This document shows positions 52,877-61,866 of a stretch of 64,000 bases of DNA, piece after piece. Origin of the DNA: Bacteroidota bacterium (GTDB taxonomy: Bacteria > Bacteroidota > Bacteroidia > B-17B0 > Aurantibacillaceae); the NCBI GenBank assembly GCA_030692515.1, contig JAUXZS010000047.1:1-64000 (forward strand), given 5' to 3'. Within the stretch, counting starts at the first letter, position 1. Each line of letters begins with the position of its first letter. The translations under genes and the position numbers were made by a program. The notes under the pieces were generated by a model. The model worked only from the letters and a program-made list of their open reading frames with translations. It ran no database searches and had not been told where the DNA came from.

Positions 52877-53527
52877 ATGATACATAATTTAGCACTTCAA
52901 AATTCAATATTTAACCAATACATTTTAGAACTAAGAGATATTGAAATTCAAAAAGATAGCATGCGCTTTAGAAGAAACTTAGAGCGAATGGGTGAAATTT
53001 TTGCTTATGAAATTAGTAAAACACTTGATTACAATTCTATACAAACAACCACGTCTTTAGGTGTTGCAGAAACTAAACAACTTGCTCATCAACCCGTAAT
53101 TGGCACTATATTAAGAGCCGGTTTACCTTTACATTTAGGTCTATTAAATTATTTCGATAAGGCGCAAAATGCTTTTATAAGTGCCTATCGTCGTCATCAT
53201 AAAAACAATACTTTTGAAATTATTGTAGAATATATTGCTTGTCCTGATTTAACAGACAAGACACTTATTTTATGCGACCCCATGTTAGCTACTGGCGGTT
53301 CAATTGTATTAACCTATAAAGCTTTGTTAGCAAAAGGCAGTCCTAAACACACACACATTGTTGTTGCGGTTGCTAGTCAACAAGGTATAGACTATCTTAA
53401 AGCTCACATGCCAAATACAAATTATACTTTATGGTGTGGTGCTATAGATGAAGAATTAACAGCTCAATCTTATATCGTTCCTGGCTTGGGAGACGCGGGT
53501 GATTTAGCTTTTGGAAGTAAATTATAA
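52877..53527 (+). CDS. upp: Uracil phosphoribosyltransferase
   Basis: This 216-aa enzyme makes UMP from uracil and PRPP in pyrimidine salvage. The PRPP-binding loop is DPMLATGGS (134-142). RFRRNLERMGE, GTILRAGLPLHLGLL and the C-terminal PGLGDAGDLAFG match the UPRTase family. The stop is one base from the bshC ATG, so translation is coupled. It is cytoplasmic and complete. Confidence 0.94.
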   Translation: MIHNLALQNSIFNQYILELRDIEIQKDSMRFRRNLERMGEIFAYEISKTLDYNSIQTTTSLGVAETKQLAHQPVIGTILRAGLPLHLGLLNYFDKAQNAFISAYRRHHKNNTFEIIVEYIACPDLTDKTLILCDPMLATGGSIVLTYKALLAKGSPKHTHIVVAVASQQGIDYLKAHMPNTNYTLWCGAIDEELTAQSYIVPGLGDAGDLAFGSKL

Positions 53528-53528
53528 A

Positions 53529-55130
53529 ATGTTTAAAGTTGAAACTATTGATTTAAAAACATCAGGGTCTATAAATCCCTTGGTGTTAGATTATTTAGAC
53601 AGAAAAGAATCTCTCAAATCATTTTACAATCATTATCCTGATAGAAAAGGATTTTCAGAAATTTTAAATGAAAATTTATTTACGAATTTTGACAGAAATT
53701 CACTTTCAGAAATTTTATTAAAACAAAGTCTGTTAGTAAACAACACTTCAAGTTTTTCGCTAAAAAAAATTGAAAGCTTAAAACAAAAAAATGTTTTTAC
53801 TGTTACAACAGGCCATCAGCTTTGTATTTTTACCGGGCCACTATATTTTATTTACAAAATTTTTTCAACGATTAATTTAGCAGAAGAATTAAAAAAAGAG
53901 TTTCCTGATTTTGATTTTGTTCCAGTTTATTGGATGGCAAGTGAGGATCATGACTTCGAAGAGGTGAATCATTTTAATTTATTTGGAAAAGTTTTTAATT
54001 GGGAAAGTAAACAAACAGGGGCTGTAGGTGATTTTAAAACAGATGAATTAAATGATCTATCTACTATATTAAAAGAAAGTCTAGGCTCTACTGAAAATGC
54101 TGAATTTCTATCTAAATTATTTGAAAAAACCTATTTAAAAAATACCAATTTAAAAGATGCAACACGTTTTTTAGCAAATGAATTATTTGGAGCATACGGC
54201 CTAGTGATCGTCGACGGACATGATGTACAATTTAAACATCAGATAAAAGAAATTCTTGACCAGGAAATTTTCAAAAACATTTCGATTGAAAAAGTAAAAG
54301 AAAGTACCGATGCTTTAAATAAAATGGGTTATGCAACCCAGGTTAACCCACGAGAAATAAATTGTTTTTATTTAGAAAATAATTTGCGCGCACGAATTGA
54401 AAAAGTTGGTGATAAATTTCAGGTTCTGGGAACAGATATTTCTTTCACTGAAACAGAATTAAAAACATTAATAAATAAACATCCCGAAAAATTTAGTCCA
54501 AATGTTGTATTACGACCAATTTACCAGCAAATAATTTTACCAAATATTGCATACGTTGGTGGACCAGGTGAATTGGCCTATTGGTTACAATACAAAAAAA
54601 TGTTTGATGCATTAAACGTTTTATTCCCAATATTAATTCCACGAAATTTTATAACAATCATTGATTCAGGAATAAAAAATAAAATTGATAAATTAAATTT
54701 TAGACCAGCAGATTTTTTTAAGGACATTCAAGAATTGATTACAGAATTTCAGTTAAAAACAAATAACGTTTTTGAGCTAGAAAAAGAAAAAGAAGAGGTT
54801 ACAAAACTATACACCCATATTATTGAAAAAGTAACCTTGGTTGATAAAACGTTAAACGCCGCTTCTCTAGCCGAACTTCAAAAAACAATTAATGGGCTTG
54901 ATTTATTAATTACTAAGGCCAACAAAGCGCTTAAACAACGTTCAGAAACAGAATTGAACCAGATTACAGCAGTAAAACAAAAATTGTTTCCAAATTCCAT
55001 CCCCCAAGAGCGTTTTGATAATTTTTCAGGCCTATATTTAAAATATGGTATATCTTTTTTTAAAGCATTAAAAGAAAAAATACAACCTTTTGAATTAAAT
55101 CATAAGCTTTTTATTGAAAATATTGGATAA
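53529..55130 (+). CDS. bshC: Bacillithiol biosynthesis cysteine-adding enzyme BshC
   Basis: This protein has 533 aa from ATG 53529; an upstream start inside upp (53511) is less likely. BshC is thought to join cysteine to GlcN-malate in the last step of bacillithiol synthesis. Family features are VTTGHQLCIFTGPLYFIYKI, YWMASEDHDFEEVNHF, LRPIYQQIILPNIAYVGGPGELAYW and a C-terminal coiled coil (about 420-490). The length is typical. Bacteroidota use bacillithiol, so this fits the host. bshA and bshB are not in the window. Confidence 0.94.
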   Translation: MFKVETIDLKTSGSINPLVLDYLDRKESLKSFYNHYPDRKGFSEILNENLFTNFDRNSLSEILLKQSLLVNNTSSFSLKKIESLKQKNVFTVTTGHQLCIFTGPLYFIYKIFSTINLAEELKKEFPDFDFVPVYWMASEDHDFEEVNHFNLFGKVFNWESKQTGAVGDFKTDELNDLSTILKESLGSTENAEFLSKLFEKTYLKNTNLKDATRFLANELFGAYGLVIVDGHDVQFKHQIKEILDQEIFKNISIEKVKESTDALNKMGYATQVNPREINCFYLENNLRARIEKVGDKFQVLGTDISFTETELKTLINKHPEKFSPNVVLRPIYQQIILPNIAYVGGPGELAYWLQYKKMFDALNVLFPILIPRNFITIIDSGIKNKIDKLNFRPADFFKDIQELITEFQLKTNNVFELEKEKEEVTKLYTHIIEKVTLVDKTLNAASLAELQKTINGLDLLITKANKALKQRSETELNQITAVKQKLFPNSIPQERFDNFSGLYLKYGISFFKALKEKIQPFELNHKLFIENIG

Positions 55131-55212
55131 TCCGATTCAAAATTTCCGCCTGTCATAATTTTGTTACAGATGTGAGTTTTTTTCATATTTTTATATCTTA
55201 AAATTAAAAAAC

Positions 55213-56259
55213 ATGAAAAAAATTTACTTTACAATTTTATCAACCTTATTTTTCACGCAAATTTCAAATGCCCAATTAATCTTAACGAAGGCAATTAACG
55301 AACCAGTAATAGGAGATTTAAATATTATGCATCGTTGGGATTCAACTACTGCACTTTCAAACAGTTTTGGGCCAGGCACTTTTTGGGATTTCTCTACCTT
55401 AACAACAAATACAGCAGTTGCTAGTAGCAACTATACCACAGTTGCTTCAACACCAAGCGCTAGTACTTACCCTAATGCTACATTTGCTGAATATGATGGT
55501 ATATCTGGTTACAATTATTGGAAAGCAACAACAAGTCCTACAACCCAATTGGAATTGTTGGGATTATTGCAACCTAGTCTTTCAATTAATCTTAATGCAA
55601 ATTCTGCAATTGTTTCTATTTGGCCTATTGCTTTTGGTTATAACAAAACAGATGTATTTAGTGGTACTGCATCAGTTCAAACACCAACTGCAAATTTAAC
55701 GGGAACAGCCAACGGAAATCTAAAAACTGTAGCTAGTGGTAATGGAACAGTGGTTTTACCTGGTGGCTTAACATTTACTAACGTTTTACAAGTTACCACA
55801 ACTCAAACTATTAATGTAAGTTTATTTGTGGGACCATTTCCAGCAGGTACCGCTACTATCATGAGTACAAATTATCAATACTACCATAGCACTCAAAAAT
55901 TCCCGATTATTTCTATTAACTATCAATCAACTAGTGGTTCATTTAGCAACAACATTGCAACAATCAGAATTAATAACAACGTGATTGCTGGCATTGACGA
56001 AGCATCATTAAACACTACCTTCTTAATTTACCCAAACCCAACAAGTGGCAAATTAAACGTAATGCTTTCTAATACAAAATCAGAAAATGTTTCAATTAAA
56101 ATCATTAATAATATTGGGCAAATAGTTAAAACAATAAATCTTGGAAATGCTACTGATATTAATAATCAACTAGATTTATCAGGTTTAGCGAGCGGAGTTT
56201 ATTTTGTTAAAACAACAATTGGAAATTCTTCTTCATCAAAAAAATTAATCAAAGAATAA
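55213..56259 (+). CDS. Secreted protein with T9SS type A sorting domain
   Basis: This protein has 348 aa with signal peptide MKKIYFTILSTLFFTQISNAQ. The central region (about 25-265) is a beta-rich domain with no recognised motif (FGPGTFWDFSTLTTN). The C-terminus is a standard T9SS type A sorting domain: FLIYPNPTSGKLNVML, IKIINNIGQIVKTI, DLSGLASGVYFVK, ending KKLIKE. It should be exported across the outer membrane by T9SS. It is followed by a terminator. The function is unknown. Confidence 0.87.
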   Translation: MKKIYFTILSTLFFTQISNAQLILTKAINEPVIGDLNIMHRWDSTTALSNSFGPGTFWDFSTLTTNTAVASSNYTTVASTPSASTYPNATFAEYDGISGYNYWKATTSPTTQLELLGLLQPSLSINLNANSAIVSIWPIAFGYNKTDVFSGTASVQTPTANLTGTANGNLKTVASGNGTVVLPGGLTFTNVLQVTTTQTINVSLFVGPFPAGTATIMSTNYQYYHSTQKFPIISINYQSTSGSFSNNIATIRINNNVIAGIDEASLNTTFLIYPNPTSGKLNVMLSNTKSENVSIKIINNIGQIVKTINLGNATDINNQLDLSGLASGVYFVKTTIGNSSSSKKLIKE

Positions 56260-56275
56260 TATTTTATCAATGCAT

Positions 56276-56315
56276 AAAAAAACCCTGACTTACATAAAAT
56301 GAGACAGGGTTTTTT
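56276..56315 (+). terminator. Intrinsic terminator after T9SS cargo gene
   Basis: AAAAAACCCTG and CAGGGTTTTTT pair across a 17-nt loop that may be shortened by two further pairs. A T run completes it. Confidence 0.8.
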
Positions 56316-56332
56316 ATTTGCGTTAACTGGTG

Positions 56333-56340
56333 TATCTTTG
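56333..56340 (+). promoter_or_regulatory. Candidate -7 box for the SCO pair
   Basis: TATCTTTG matches TAnnTTTG exactly, 18 bases after the terminator and 31 bases before the ATG at 56371. No -33 TTG was found at the usual spacing. Confidence 0.42.
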
Positions 56341-56370
56341 CACAACAATTTTAAAACCGAATATTTTTTA

Positions 56371-57036
56371 ATGAAAAACAAAAAGTGGCTATTGCTTGTA
56401 ATATTAATACTTCCATCAACTATTTGGTTGATTTTAGAAACAAGCACAATTAATTCAAGAAAACTCCCAATATACGGTCCTCGAAAATTTATTGCAGTAA
56501 ACGATACAGATTATTACGAAGTAAATGATCAGTTTTATTTAACAACTAATCAAGACAGCAGCAAGCCTATATTAACAAAGTTTACTACTGATGAATATCC
56601 ACTTTATGCGATAATGTTTATTAAAGATTCGTATAAAAAAAGTGATTTACGCTTATCCGGGCTTTGGGAATATTTAAATTATAAGAAACAAAAAATAGAA
56701 CACATACCTTTTATTTTAATGACAGAATCTGAAAATGGCAAATCAGAAATTCAAGAAGACTTAACTAAACTAACCGAAGGGAATAAAAATATTTTTTTTC
56801 GAACATGGGATAAATTGAGTTTTGATAGCTTAAATAAAACATATTTTTTAGAAAAACCATATTATATTGATTACAGCTTTTTTGTTTTAGTAGATGTAAA
56901 CAGAAACGTTAGAGGTTATTATGATGGGCGTTATGTAGCAGAGATAAAAAGATTAACTGAAGAATACCAACATTTACGATTAAAAGAAGAAAAAAATAAA
57001 TTAATAAAAAGCAATGAAATTAAATCTAAGCCATAA
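56371..57036 (+). CDS. SCO-like membrane-anchored protein lacking the copper-binding cysteines
   Basis: This protein has 221 aa from ATG 56371 (the frame is open from 56299, but this ATG follows the -7 box and begins a membrane anchor, WLLLVILILPSTIWLIL). It aligns with the next protein at both ends: KLPIYGPRKF against LLPIYGEKKI near the start, and VDVNRNVRGYYDGRYVAEIKRL against IDKKGRIRAMYDGTDKIQVQKL near the end. It has no CxxxC motif where the neighbour has CQSICP. It is probably a degenerate SCO/thioredoxin-fold paralogue, perhaps a partner for the active SCO. The 3' end overlaps the next start by 23 bases. Confidence 0.75.
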   Translation: MKNKKWLLLVILILPSTIWLILETSTINSRKLPIYGPRKFIAVNDTDYYEVNDQFYLTTNQDSSKPILTKFTTDEYPLYAIMFIKDSYKKSDLRLSGLWEYLNYKKQKIEHIPFILMTESENGKSEIQEDLTKLTEGNKNIFFRTWDKLSFDSLNKTYFLEKPYYIDYSFFVLVDVNRNVRGYYDGRYVAEIKRLTEEYQHLRLKEEKNKLIKSNEIKSKP

Positions 57037-57646
57037 ACTATTAATAATTGCAAGCATTTTATTTATAGCTGCATGTAACACGAACTCTAATCAAAAAAAA
57101 CTATTGTTACCTATTTACGGAGAAAAAAAAATAGGTAATATTGATACCATTTATCACACCATAGGTGAGTTTAGTTTAACTAACCAATTTGGTGAAACCA
57201 TAACAAACAAAACAGTTGAAAATAAAATTTATGTTGCCGATTTCTTTTTCGCAACCTGTCAAAGTATTTGCCCAGCAATGAGTGCTAACCTAAAGGATGT
57301 ACAAAAGGCTTTTGAAAATGATGATTCATTATTAATTCTTTGTCACACGGTTAATCCTTTACACGATACCGTGGAGGTTTTAAATGCTTATAGTGTAGAA
57401 TATGGAGCCAAAAAAAATAAATGGCATTTTTTAACCGGTAATAAAAAAGAAATTTACGATTTAGCTAAAAACAGTTATCTAGTAAATGCATTAGAAGCAG
57501 ATGGAAGTCCGGAAGGATTTTTACACAGTGAATTGCTTTTATTAATCGACAAAAAAGGTAGAATTAGAGCAATGTATGATGGCACAGATAAAATTCAAGT
57601 TCAAAAATTAATAAAAGACATTAATTTACTTAAAAAAGAAATTTAA
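57014..57646 (+). CDS. SCO1/SenC/PrrC-family copper-binding lipoprotein
   Basis: This 210-aa lipoprotein has lipobox LFIAAC (Cys21). Its thioredoxin-like fold has Cys82-x-x-x-Cys86-Pro (FATCQSICPAM) and His171 (GFLHSELLL), the copper ligands of SCO proteins. These deliver copper to the CuA site of cytochrome c oxidase or act as thiol reductants. Its start overlaps the end of a cysteine-less paralogue. No cytochrome oxidase genes are nearby. Confidence 0.92.
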   Translation: MKLNLSHKLLIIASILFIAACNTNSNQKKLLLPIYGEKKIGNIDTIYHTIGEFSLTNQFGETITNKTVENKIYVADFFFATCQSICPAMSANLKDVQKAFENDDSLLILCHTVNPLHDTVEVLNAYSVEYGAKKNKWHFLTGNKKEIYDLAKNSYLVNALEADGSPEGFLHSELLLLIDKKGRIRAMYDGTDKIQVQKLIKDINLLKKEI

Positions 57647-57656
57647 ATTTTCCCTT

Positions 57657-59180
57657 TTATTTAGTATCGCCTTTATCAAATTTATCCAACATCTTTAGCA
57701 TATCAATTACTTGATCCGCACCTAAACGTTTGGCTTTAATTTTTTTATCCTTATCTAAAATATAAATTACCGGGGTTGAATAAATATCAAAACGCTCTTT
57801 TAAATTATTTAAATGAATGGGGTCAAACACGTTTATAAAATCTAATTTCTTATCTACAATAAATTTACGCCACACTTCAAAATCATCTTTAGTTTGTACT
57901 GCAAATACTTTAAAATCAATTTTCCCCTTAATCTCTTTTAGGTTATCGCTTAGTTTTGGTATCTCGGTTTGACAGTGCCCACAATCTGATGCCCAAAAAA
58001 CTAACACCGTATACTTTGCTTTAATAGAATAAAGTGTAGTAAACATTGGCGTTAGCTTTTCTAAGTTTTTATAATATAAGTCTGTAACACTTTTACTAGT
58101 TTTTGCAGTGTCAAAACCCATTTTCATCACTTTTTTTCCATATAATGTATCTATCATATACAATTCTGCCACTTTAGAGTCTAATAATAAATTACGCAAA
58201 ATATCAGTACGCTCTTTAATTTTCACAACTGTTTCTTCACTATATACTCCACATTTCACAGCGCTTCCATTATTAATGTATTTGTCAGCTAAATGCACAA
58301 AAATTTTATCAAAACCCATTATTTTACTTTGCTCGTATTTATAGGTGAAATGCCCCAAAAGTAAATTATAAACAATACTACATTCGTTACATGCACCTAA
58401 AATTTTATCTATTTCCTGAATAACTGTATCTGGATGTTGTACAATTACATTATCAAAATATTTTTTTACACGGTCGTCAAAAAAGGGTGTCCTAATAATT
58501 CTTTCATCCTTAAAATTAACACCATCAAAATAGTGGTTCTTGTAATAATAGTATTGGTAAACACTATCCGGGCGACCATTTTTTGCTTTTGGAATTTCGG
58601 TTGGTTCTTTTTCTGTTTTAAGGTTTAAAACATCATAAACAAAAGTACCCTTAACGCTTTCCATAAAATCCTTTTCGAATTTTTTTACATCAGCATTTAA
58701 TTCCTTTAATTTATCATTTACATATTTAGCACTATCTTCTTTACTCTTTCCTTTTGTTGCCTCTCTTATTTTTCCAAACTCTAAATTTTTATTGGTAATA
58801 AATTTTATATACGAAAAAAACTGTTCGTTCTCTTTATTACCTACAGATTTTAATGTGTTTACAATATCCGCATAATCGGTATTAACCGTAAATTTTTGAT
58901 TTTCATTAATAAAAAAATCAAAATAAATAGATTTGGCTTCGCTAACCAAAGTATAAACACCTTTATCGAGTTCTTTTTTTCCTTTAAATTGTATTAGGCC
59001 ATTTTTTACTTTTTTACAAGTGTCGGCAATGTATTGTTGATCAAACGTATATTTAACTAAATACACCATGGTATCTTTACATCCTTTGAAATTAAATTTA
59101 ATGTCATACCCACCTGACTGAGCCACTGAGGCTAGAGAAAAAATAAAAGTACTTGTTAATAAGAGAATAATTTTTTTCAT
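57657..59180 (-). CDS. TlpA-like thioredoxin-fold protein with DUF4369-like N-terminal domain (paralogue 1)
   Basis: This protein has 507 aa with a signal peptide (ending FSLASVAQ). Residues about 22-125 resemble DUF4369 (GYDIKFNFKGCKDTMVYLVKY). A helical middle region (about 125-360) may be DUF5106-like. The C-terminal thioredoxin/AhpC-TSA domain has Cys400-Gly-His-Cys403 (WASDCGHCQTE) and a cis-Pro segment (STPVIYILDKD). It should act as a periplasmic disulfide reductase. It is a clear tandem duplicate of the following upstream gene (59227-60765). The two share a gap of 46 bases and probably an operon. Confidence 0.88.
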   Translation of the reverse strand: MKKIILLLTSTFIFSLASVAQSGGYDIKFNFKGCKDTMVYLVKYTFDQQYIADTCKKVKNGLIQFKGKKELDKGVYTLVSEAKSIYFDFFINENQKFTVNTDYADIVNTLKSVGNKENEQFFSYIKFITNKNLEFGKIREATKGKSKEDSAKYVNDKLKELNADVKKFEKDFMESVKGTFVYDVLNLKTEKEPTEIPKAKNGRPDSVYQYYYYKNHYFDGVNFKDERIIRTPFFDDRVKKYFDNVIVQHPDTVIQEIDKILGACNECSIVYNLLLGHFTYKYEQSKIMGFDKIFVHLADKYINNGSAVKCGVYSEETVVKIKERTDILRNLLLDSKVAELYMIDTLYGKKVMKMGFDTAKTSKSVTDLYYKNLEKLTPMFTTLYSIKAKYTVLVFWASDCGHCQTEIPKLSDNLKEIKGKIDFKVFAVQTKDDFEVWRKFIVDKKLDFINVFDPIHLNNLKERFDIYSTPVIYILDKDKKIKAKRLGADQVIDMLKMLDKFDKGDTK

Positions 59181-59226
59181 TTTGTTTATTTTGTTTAATT
59201 ATTTTATTTATACGATAGCTAAAAGA

Positions 59227-60765
59227 TTACCCATTTTTTTTATCAACCTCTTCCATTATTTTAATAATTTCCACAACTTGATCGGCGCCTAATTTTTTTG
59301 CTTTTATTCGCTTGTCTTTATCCAATATATAAATTACTGGGGTAGCAAAAATATCAAATTTTTCTCGGATATTATTAAACGGAATTGCTTCATAAACATT
59401 AATAAAATCTAATTTTTTATCAATAACAAACTTACGCCATTTATCAAACGAATCGGCCTTTGTTTGCACAGCAAAAACTTTATAATCTACTTTGCCGCTT
59501 AGTTCTTTTAAAGTTTCATTTAATTTTGGAATCTCGGTTTGGCAATGTCCGCAATCTTCTGCCCAAAAAACTAAAATAGTATACTTCGCATTTACCTGAT
59601 ACAAATTCTTATACAAGGGTGCTAATCTATCGAGATTTTTGTTATACAATTCGCTAATACTAACACTTGTTTTTGCCGTATCAAAACCCATTTTTCGAAC
59701 CAATTTGCCGCCAATAGTATCAAACATAGAAATATCGGGAACTTTAGAACCAGGCAGTAAGTGACGCATAATATCAACTTTCTCCTTTATTTTTACAACT
59801 GTTTCGTCAGAATATATTCCTTTTGCTTTTCCATTAATAATATAGTTATCGCAAATATGTACAAATGCTTTTTCAAAAGTTACAGTATTCCCTTTATTAT
59901 CAAAAGTCATTGTTTTATTATTCTCAAACTTATAGGTAAAATAACCAAGCATTGCATTATATATTAAAGTGCCTTGGTTACACTTTTTAAAAAACCTATC
60001 TATTTCCTGAATAAGCGTATCTGGATGTTGAACTATAACACTTTCAAAATATTTTTTAGTACGGTCTGCGAAGAACGGCGTGTGAATAATACGGTCATCA
60101 TTAAAATTCATCCCGTCAAAATAATGGTCTTTATAATAATAATATTGGTAAATGCTATCTGGCCTTCCATTTTTTGCTTTTGGAATATCGGTGGGATATT
60201 TTTCTTTATTTAAATTTAAAAAGTCGCAAATAAAGCTACCCTTATTTTTTTCGTTAAAGTCTTTTTCAAATTTTACGGTTTCTTCGCTAAATATTTTTTG
60301 CTTTTCAGTTAAAAATGTAAGGCTGTCTTTTTTTCCTCTAGATTCATCCAAGATTTTATTAAACTCACGGCTTTTATTGGTCATGTATTTCATATAAGAA
60401 AAAGCTAATTCGTTTTCCTTACTTCCATCTGCTTTTAAAGTATTTACTAGATCAGCAAAGTCGGAGCTAACTGAGAATTTTTGTCCCTCGTTTATAAAAA
60501 TCTGGAAGTAAAAAGAGGATTTATCTTGGCCAACAATTGCATACACTCCCTTGTCGAGGTTCTCCTTTCCTTTAAAATGAATTTTACCGTTTTTTACTTT
60601 TTTACAACTATCAACTATATATTGGGAAGTAAAATAATACTTAACCAAATACATAGATGTGTCGTTACAACCTTTAAGGTTTAACTTAATATCGTAACCA
60701 GTTTGTGCTTTTGAAGAAAATGAAAAAAATAGAAATGTTATGAGTAGAACTGTAAATTTTTTCAT
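59227..60765 (-). CDS. TlpA-like thioredoxin-fold protein with DUF4369-like N-terminal domain (paralogue 2)
   Basis: This protein has 512 aa with signal peptide MKKFTVLLITFLFFSFSSKAQ. The layout equals paralogue 1: DUF4369-like start (GYDIKLNLKGCNDTSMYLVKY), helical middle, thioredoxin domain with Cys405-Gly-His-Cys408 (WAEDCGHCQTE) and ATPVIYILDKD. It is very similar by eye along the full length, so duplication is recent or function is conserved. It lies 15 bases after the aminopeptidase stop, suggesting a three-gene operon read aminopeptidase, paralogue 2, paralogue 1. Confidence 0.88.
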   Translation of the reverse strand: MKKFTVLLITFLFFSFSSKAQTGYDIKLNLKGCNDTSMYLVKYYFTSQYIVDSCKKVKNGKIHFKGKENLDKGVYAIVGQDKSSFYFQIFINEGQKFSVSSDFADLVNTLKADGSKENELAFSYMKYMTNKSREFNKILDESRGKKDSLTFLTEKQKIFSEETVKFEKDFNEKNKGSFICDFLNLNKEKYPTDIPKAKNGRPDSIYQYYYYKDHYFDGMNFNDDRIIHTPFFADRTKKYFESVIVQHPDTLIQEIDRFFKKCNQGTLIYNAMLGYFTYKFENNKTMTFDNKGNTVTFEKAFVHICDNYIINGKAKGIYSDETVVKIKEKVDIMRHLLPGSKVPDISMFDTIGGKLVRKMGFDTAKTSVSISELYNKNLDRLAPLYKNLYQVNAKYTILVFWAEDCGHCQTEIPKLNETLKELSGKVDYKVFAVQTKADSFDKWRKFVIDKKLDFINVYEAIPFNNIREKFDIFATPVIYILDKDKRIKAKKLGADQVVEIIKIMEEVDKKNG

Positions 60766-60780
60766 ATAACAAGAGTTTGT

Positions 60781-61821
60781 TTAATTATCAAATTTAACGA
60801 TTGTTTTATGTTGCTTCAAATCCTGTACCAGTTTTTTAAGGTTACCCCTATAAATTTTGTTAAAAATCTCCTCCAAAGTATCTTGCATACTATCGTATTG
60901 TTCAAAATCGATGAAGTATGCGTTTTTATAATCAAGAATCTCTCGTTTTCTAGCTACGAACTTCGCCTTATTTTTTAAAGGTAAATAGTTAATACTATCA
61001 GCAATATGATAAAGTGTTTTTAATTTTAACACGTGCCTCTCCTTTTTAGAAATAATTGTTGGATAATAATTGCGTAAAAAATCCGCTTTTTTTATCATAT
61101 AGTTTGTATATGTTGCGTTATCAGAGAAATTATTCTTATAAATTTTCAAGGCTGTAGTATCAATTTGTAAATATTGTATGGTAGCCTTGTGAGCAATAAA
61201 ACTTGCAATATTCTCATTAAAATTAACTGAGTTAGGGGCATAGTAGGTTGCATGAAACAGTTCGTGAAACAGTAAATTACATAAACTTCCTTTACTGCGT
61301 TTTAACATTGAACTTAAGAGCGGATCGTTAAACCAACCTAATGTACTCCATGCCGAAACACTTCTCATGTCTACATCATAACCAAGAGCAATTAGATGAT
61401 TGTATTCTTTTATGGCGAGTTCTTTTTCAAAAAAACCTTTGTATGTTACTGTGCCAACCACCGGAAACGTCCATTCAAAAGCTCTTAATTGATAAGGTTC
61501 AGATGCAGTAATAACCCACAAAATAGCAGCCTGTTTTTGATCATAAATGGTTGTAAAATTTTTAGTAGGTAAATAGCCTAAGCTATCAATAGAATAAGCT
61601 TTTATTTTTTCTACTAACAAAATATTCTCTCTCTCTTGCCGACTTAATGAATTATTTTTTGAGTAATCGGTAATAGATTGAGTGCCTAATAAAATAGAAA
61701 TTTGTCCTCTACTCTGTTGAATTAAATAAATACTTGTTTTATAATTATATGCGCAGAACACAACAAAGCCAAAGAATAAATAACTTAATATTACTCTTAG
61801 CCACCTAAAAGCATTAATCAT
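60781..61821 (-). CDS. Putative membrane-anchored zinc aminopeptidase (Aminopep/PF10023-like, HExxH)
   Basis: This protein has 346 aa from ATG 61821; an alternative ATG at 61848 adds nine residues before the membrane anchor (about residues 8-26). The zinc motif is His186-Glu-Leu-Phe-His190, with likely third ligand Glu203 in FNENIASF, as in the HELxH...NESFA pattern of this family. The segment YLIQQSRGQISILLG matches the family's N-terminal signature. The family is annotated as aminopeptidase with little experimental support that I know of. It is divergent from the next gene and leads the operon with the two thioredoxin-fold proteins. Confidence 0.83.
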   Translation of the reverse strand: MINAFRWLRVILSYLFFGFVVFCAYNYKTSIYLIQQSRGQISILLGTQSITDYSKNNSLSRQERENILLVEKIKAYSIDSLGYLPTKNFTTIYDQKQAAILWVITASEPYQLRAFEWTFPVVGTVTYKGFFEKELAIKEYNHLIALGYDVDMRSVSAWSTLGWFNDPLLSSMLKRSKGSLCNLLFHELFHATYYAPNSVNFNENIASFIAHKATIQYLQIDTTALKIYKNNFSDNATYTNYMIKKADFLRNYYPTIISKKERHVLKLKTLYHIADSINYLPLKNKAKFVARKREILDYKNAYFIDFEQYDSMQDTLEEIFNKIYRGNLKKLVQDLKQHKTIVKFDN

Positions 61822-61834
61822 ATCTTCATATTTG

Positions 61835-61842
61835 TATCTTTG
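61835..61842 (+). promoter_or_regulatory. Candidate -7 box for the 61867 gene
   Basis: TATCTTTG matches TAnnTTTG, 24 bases before ATG 61867. It overlaps the in-frame TTG at 61840, so that TTG is not the start. Confidence 0.42.
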
Positions 61843-61866
61843 CAACATATCCCAGTTATAAAATTA

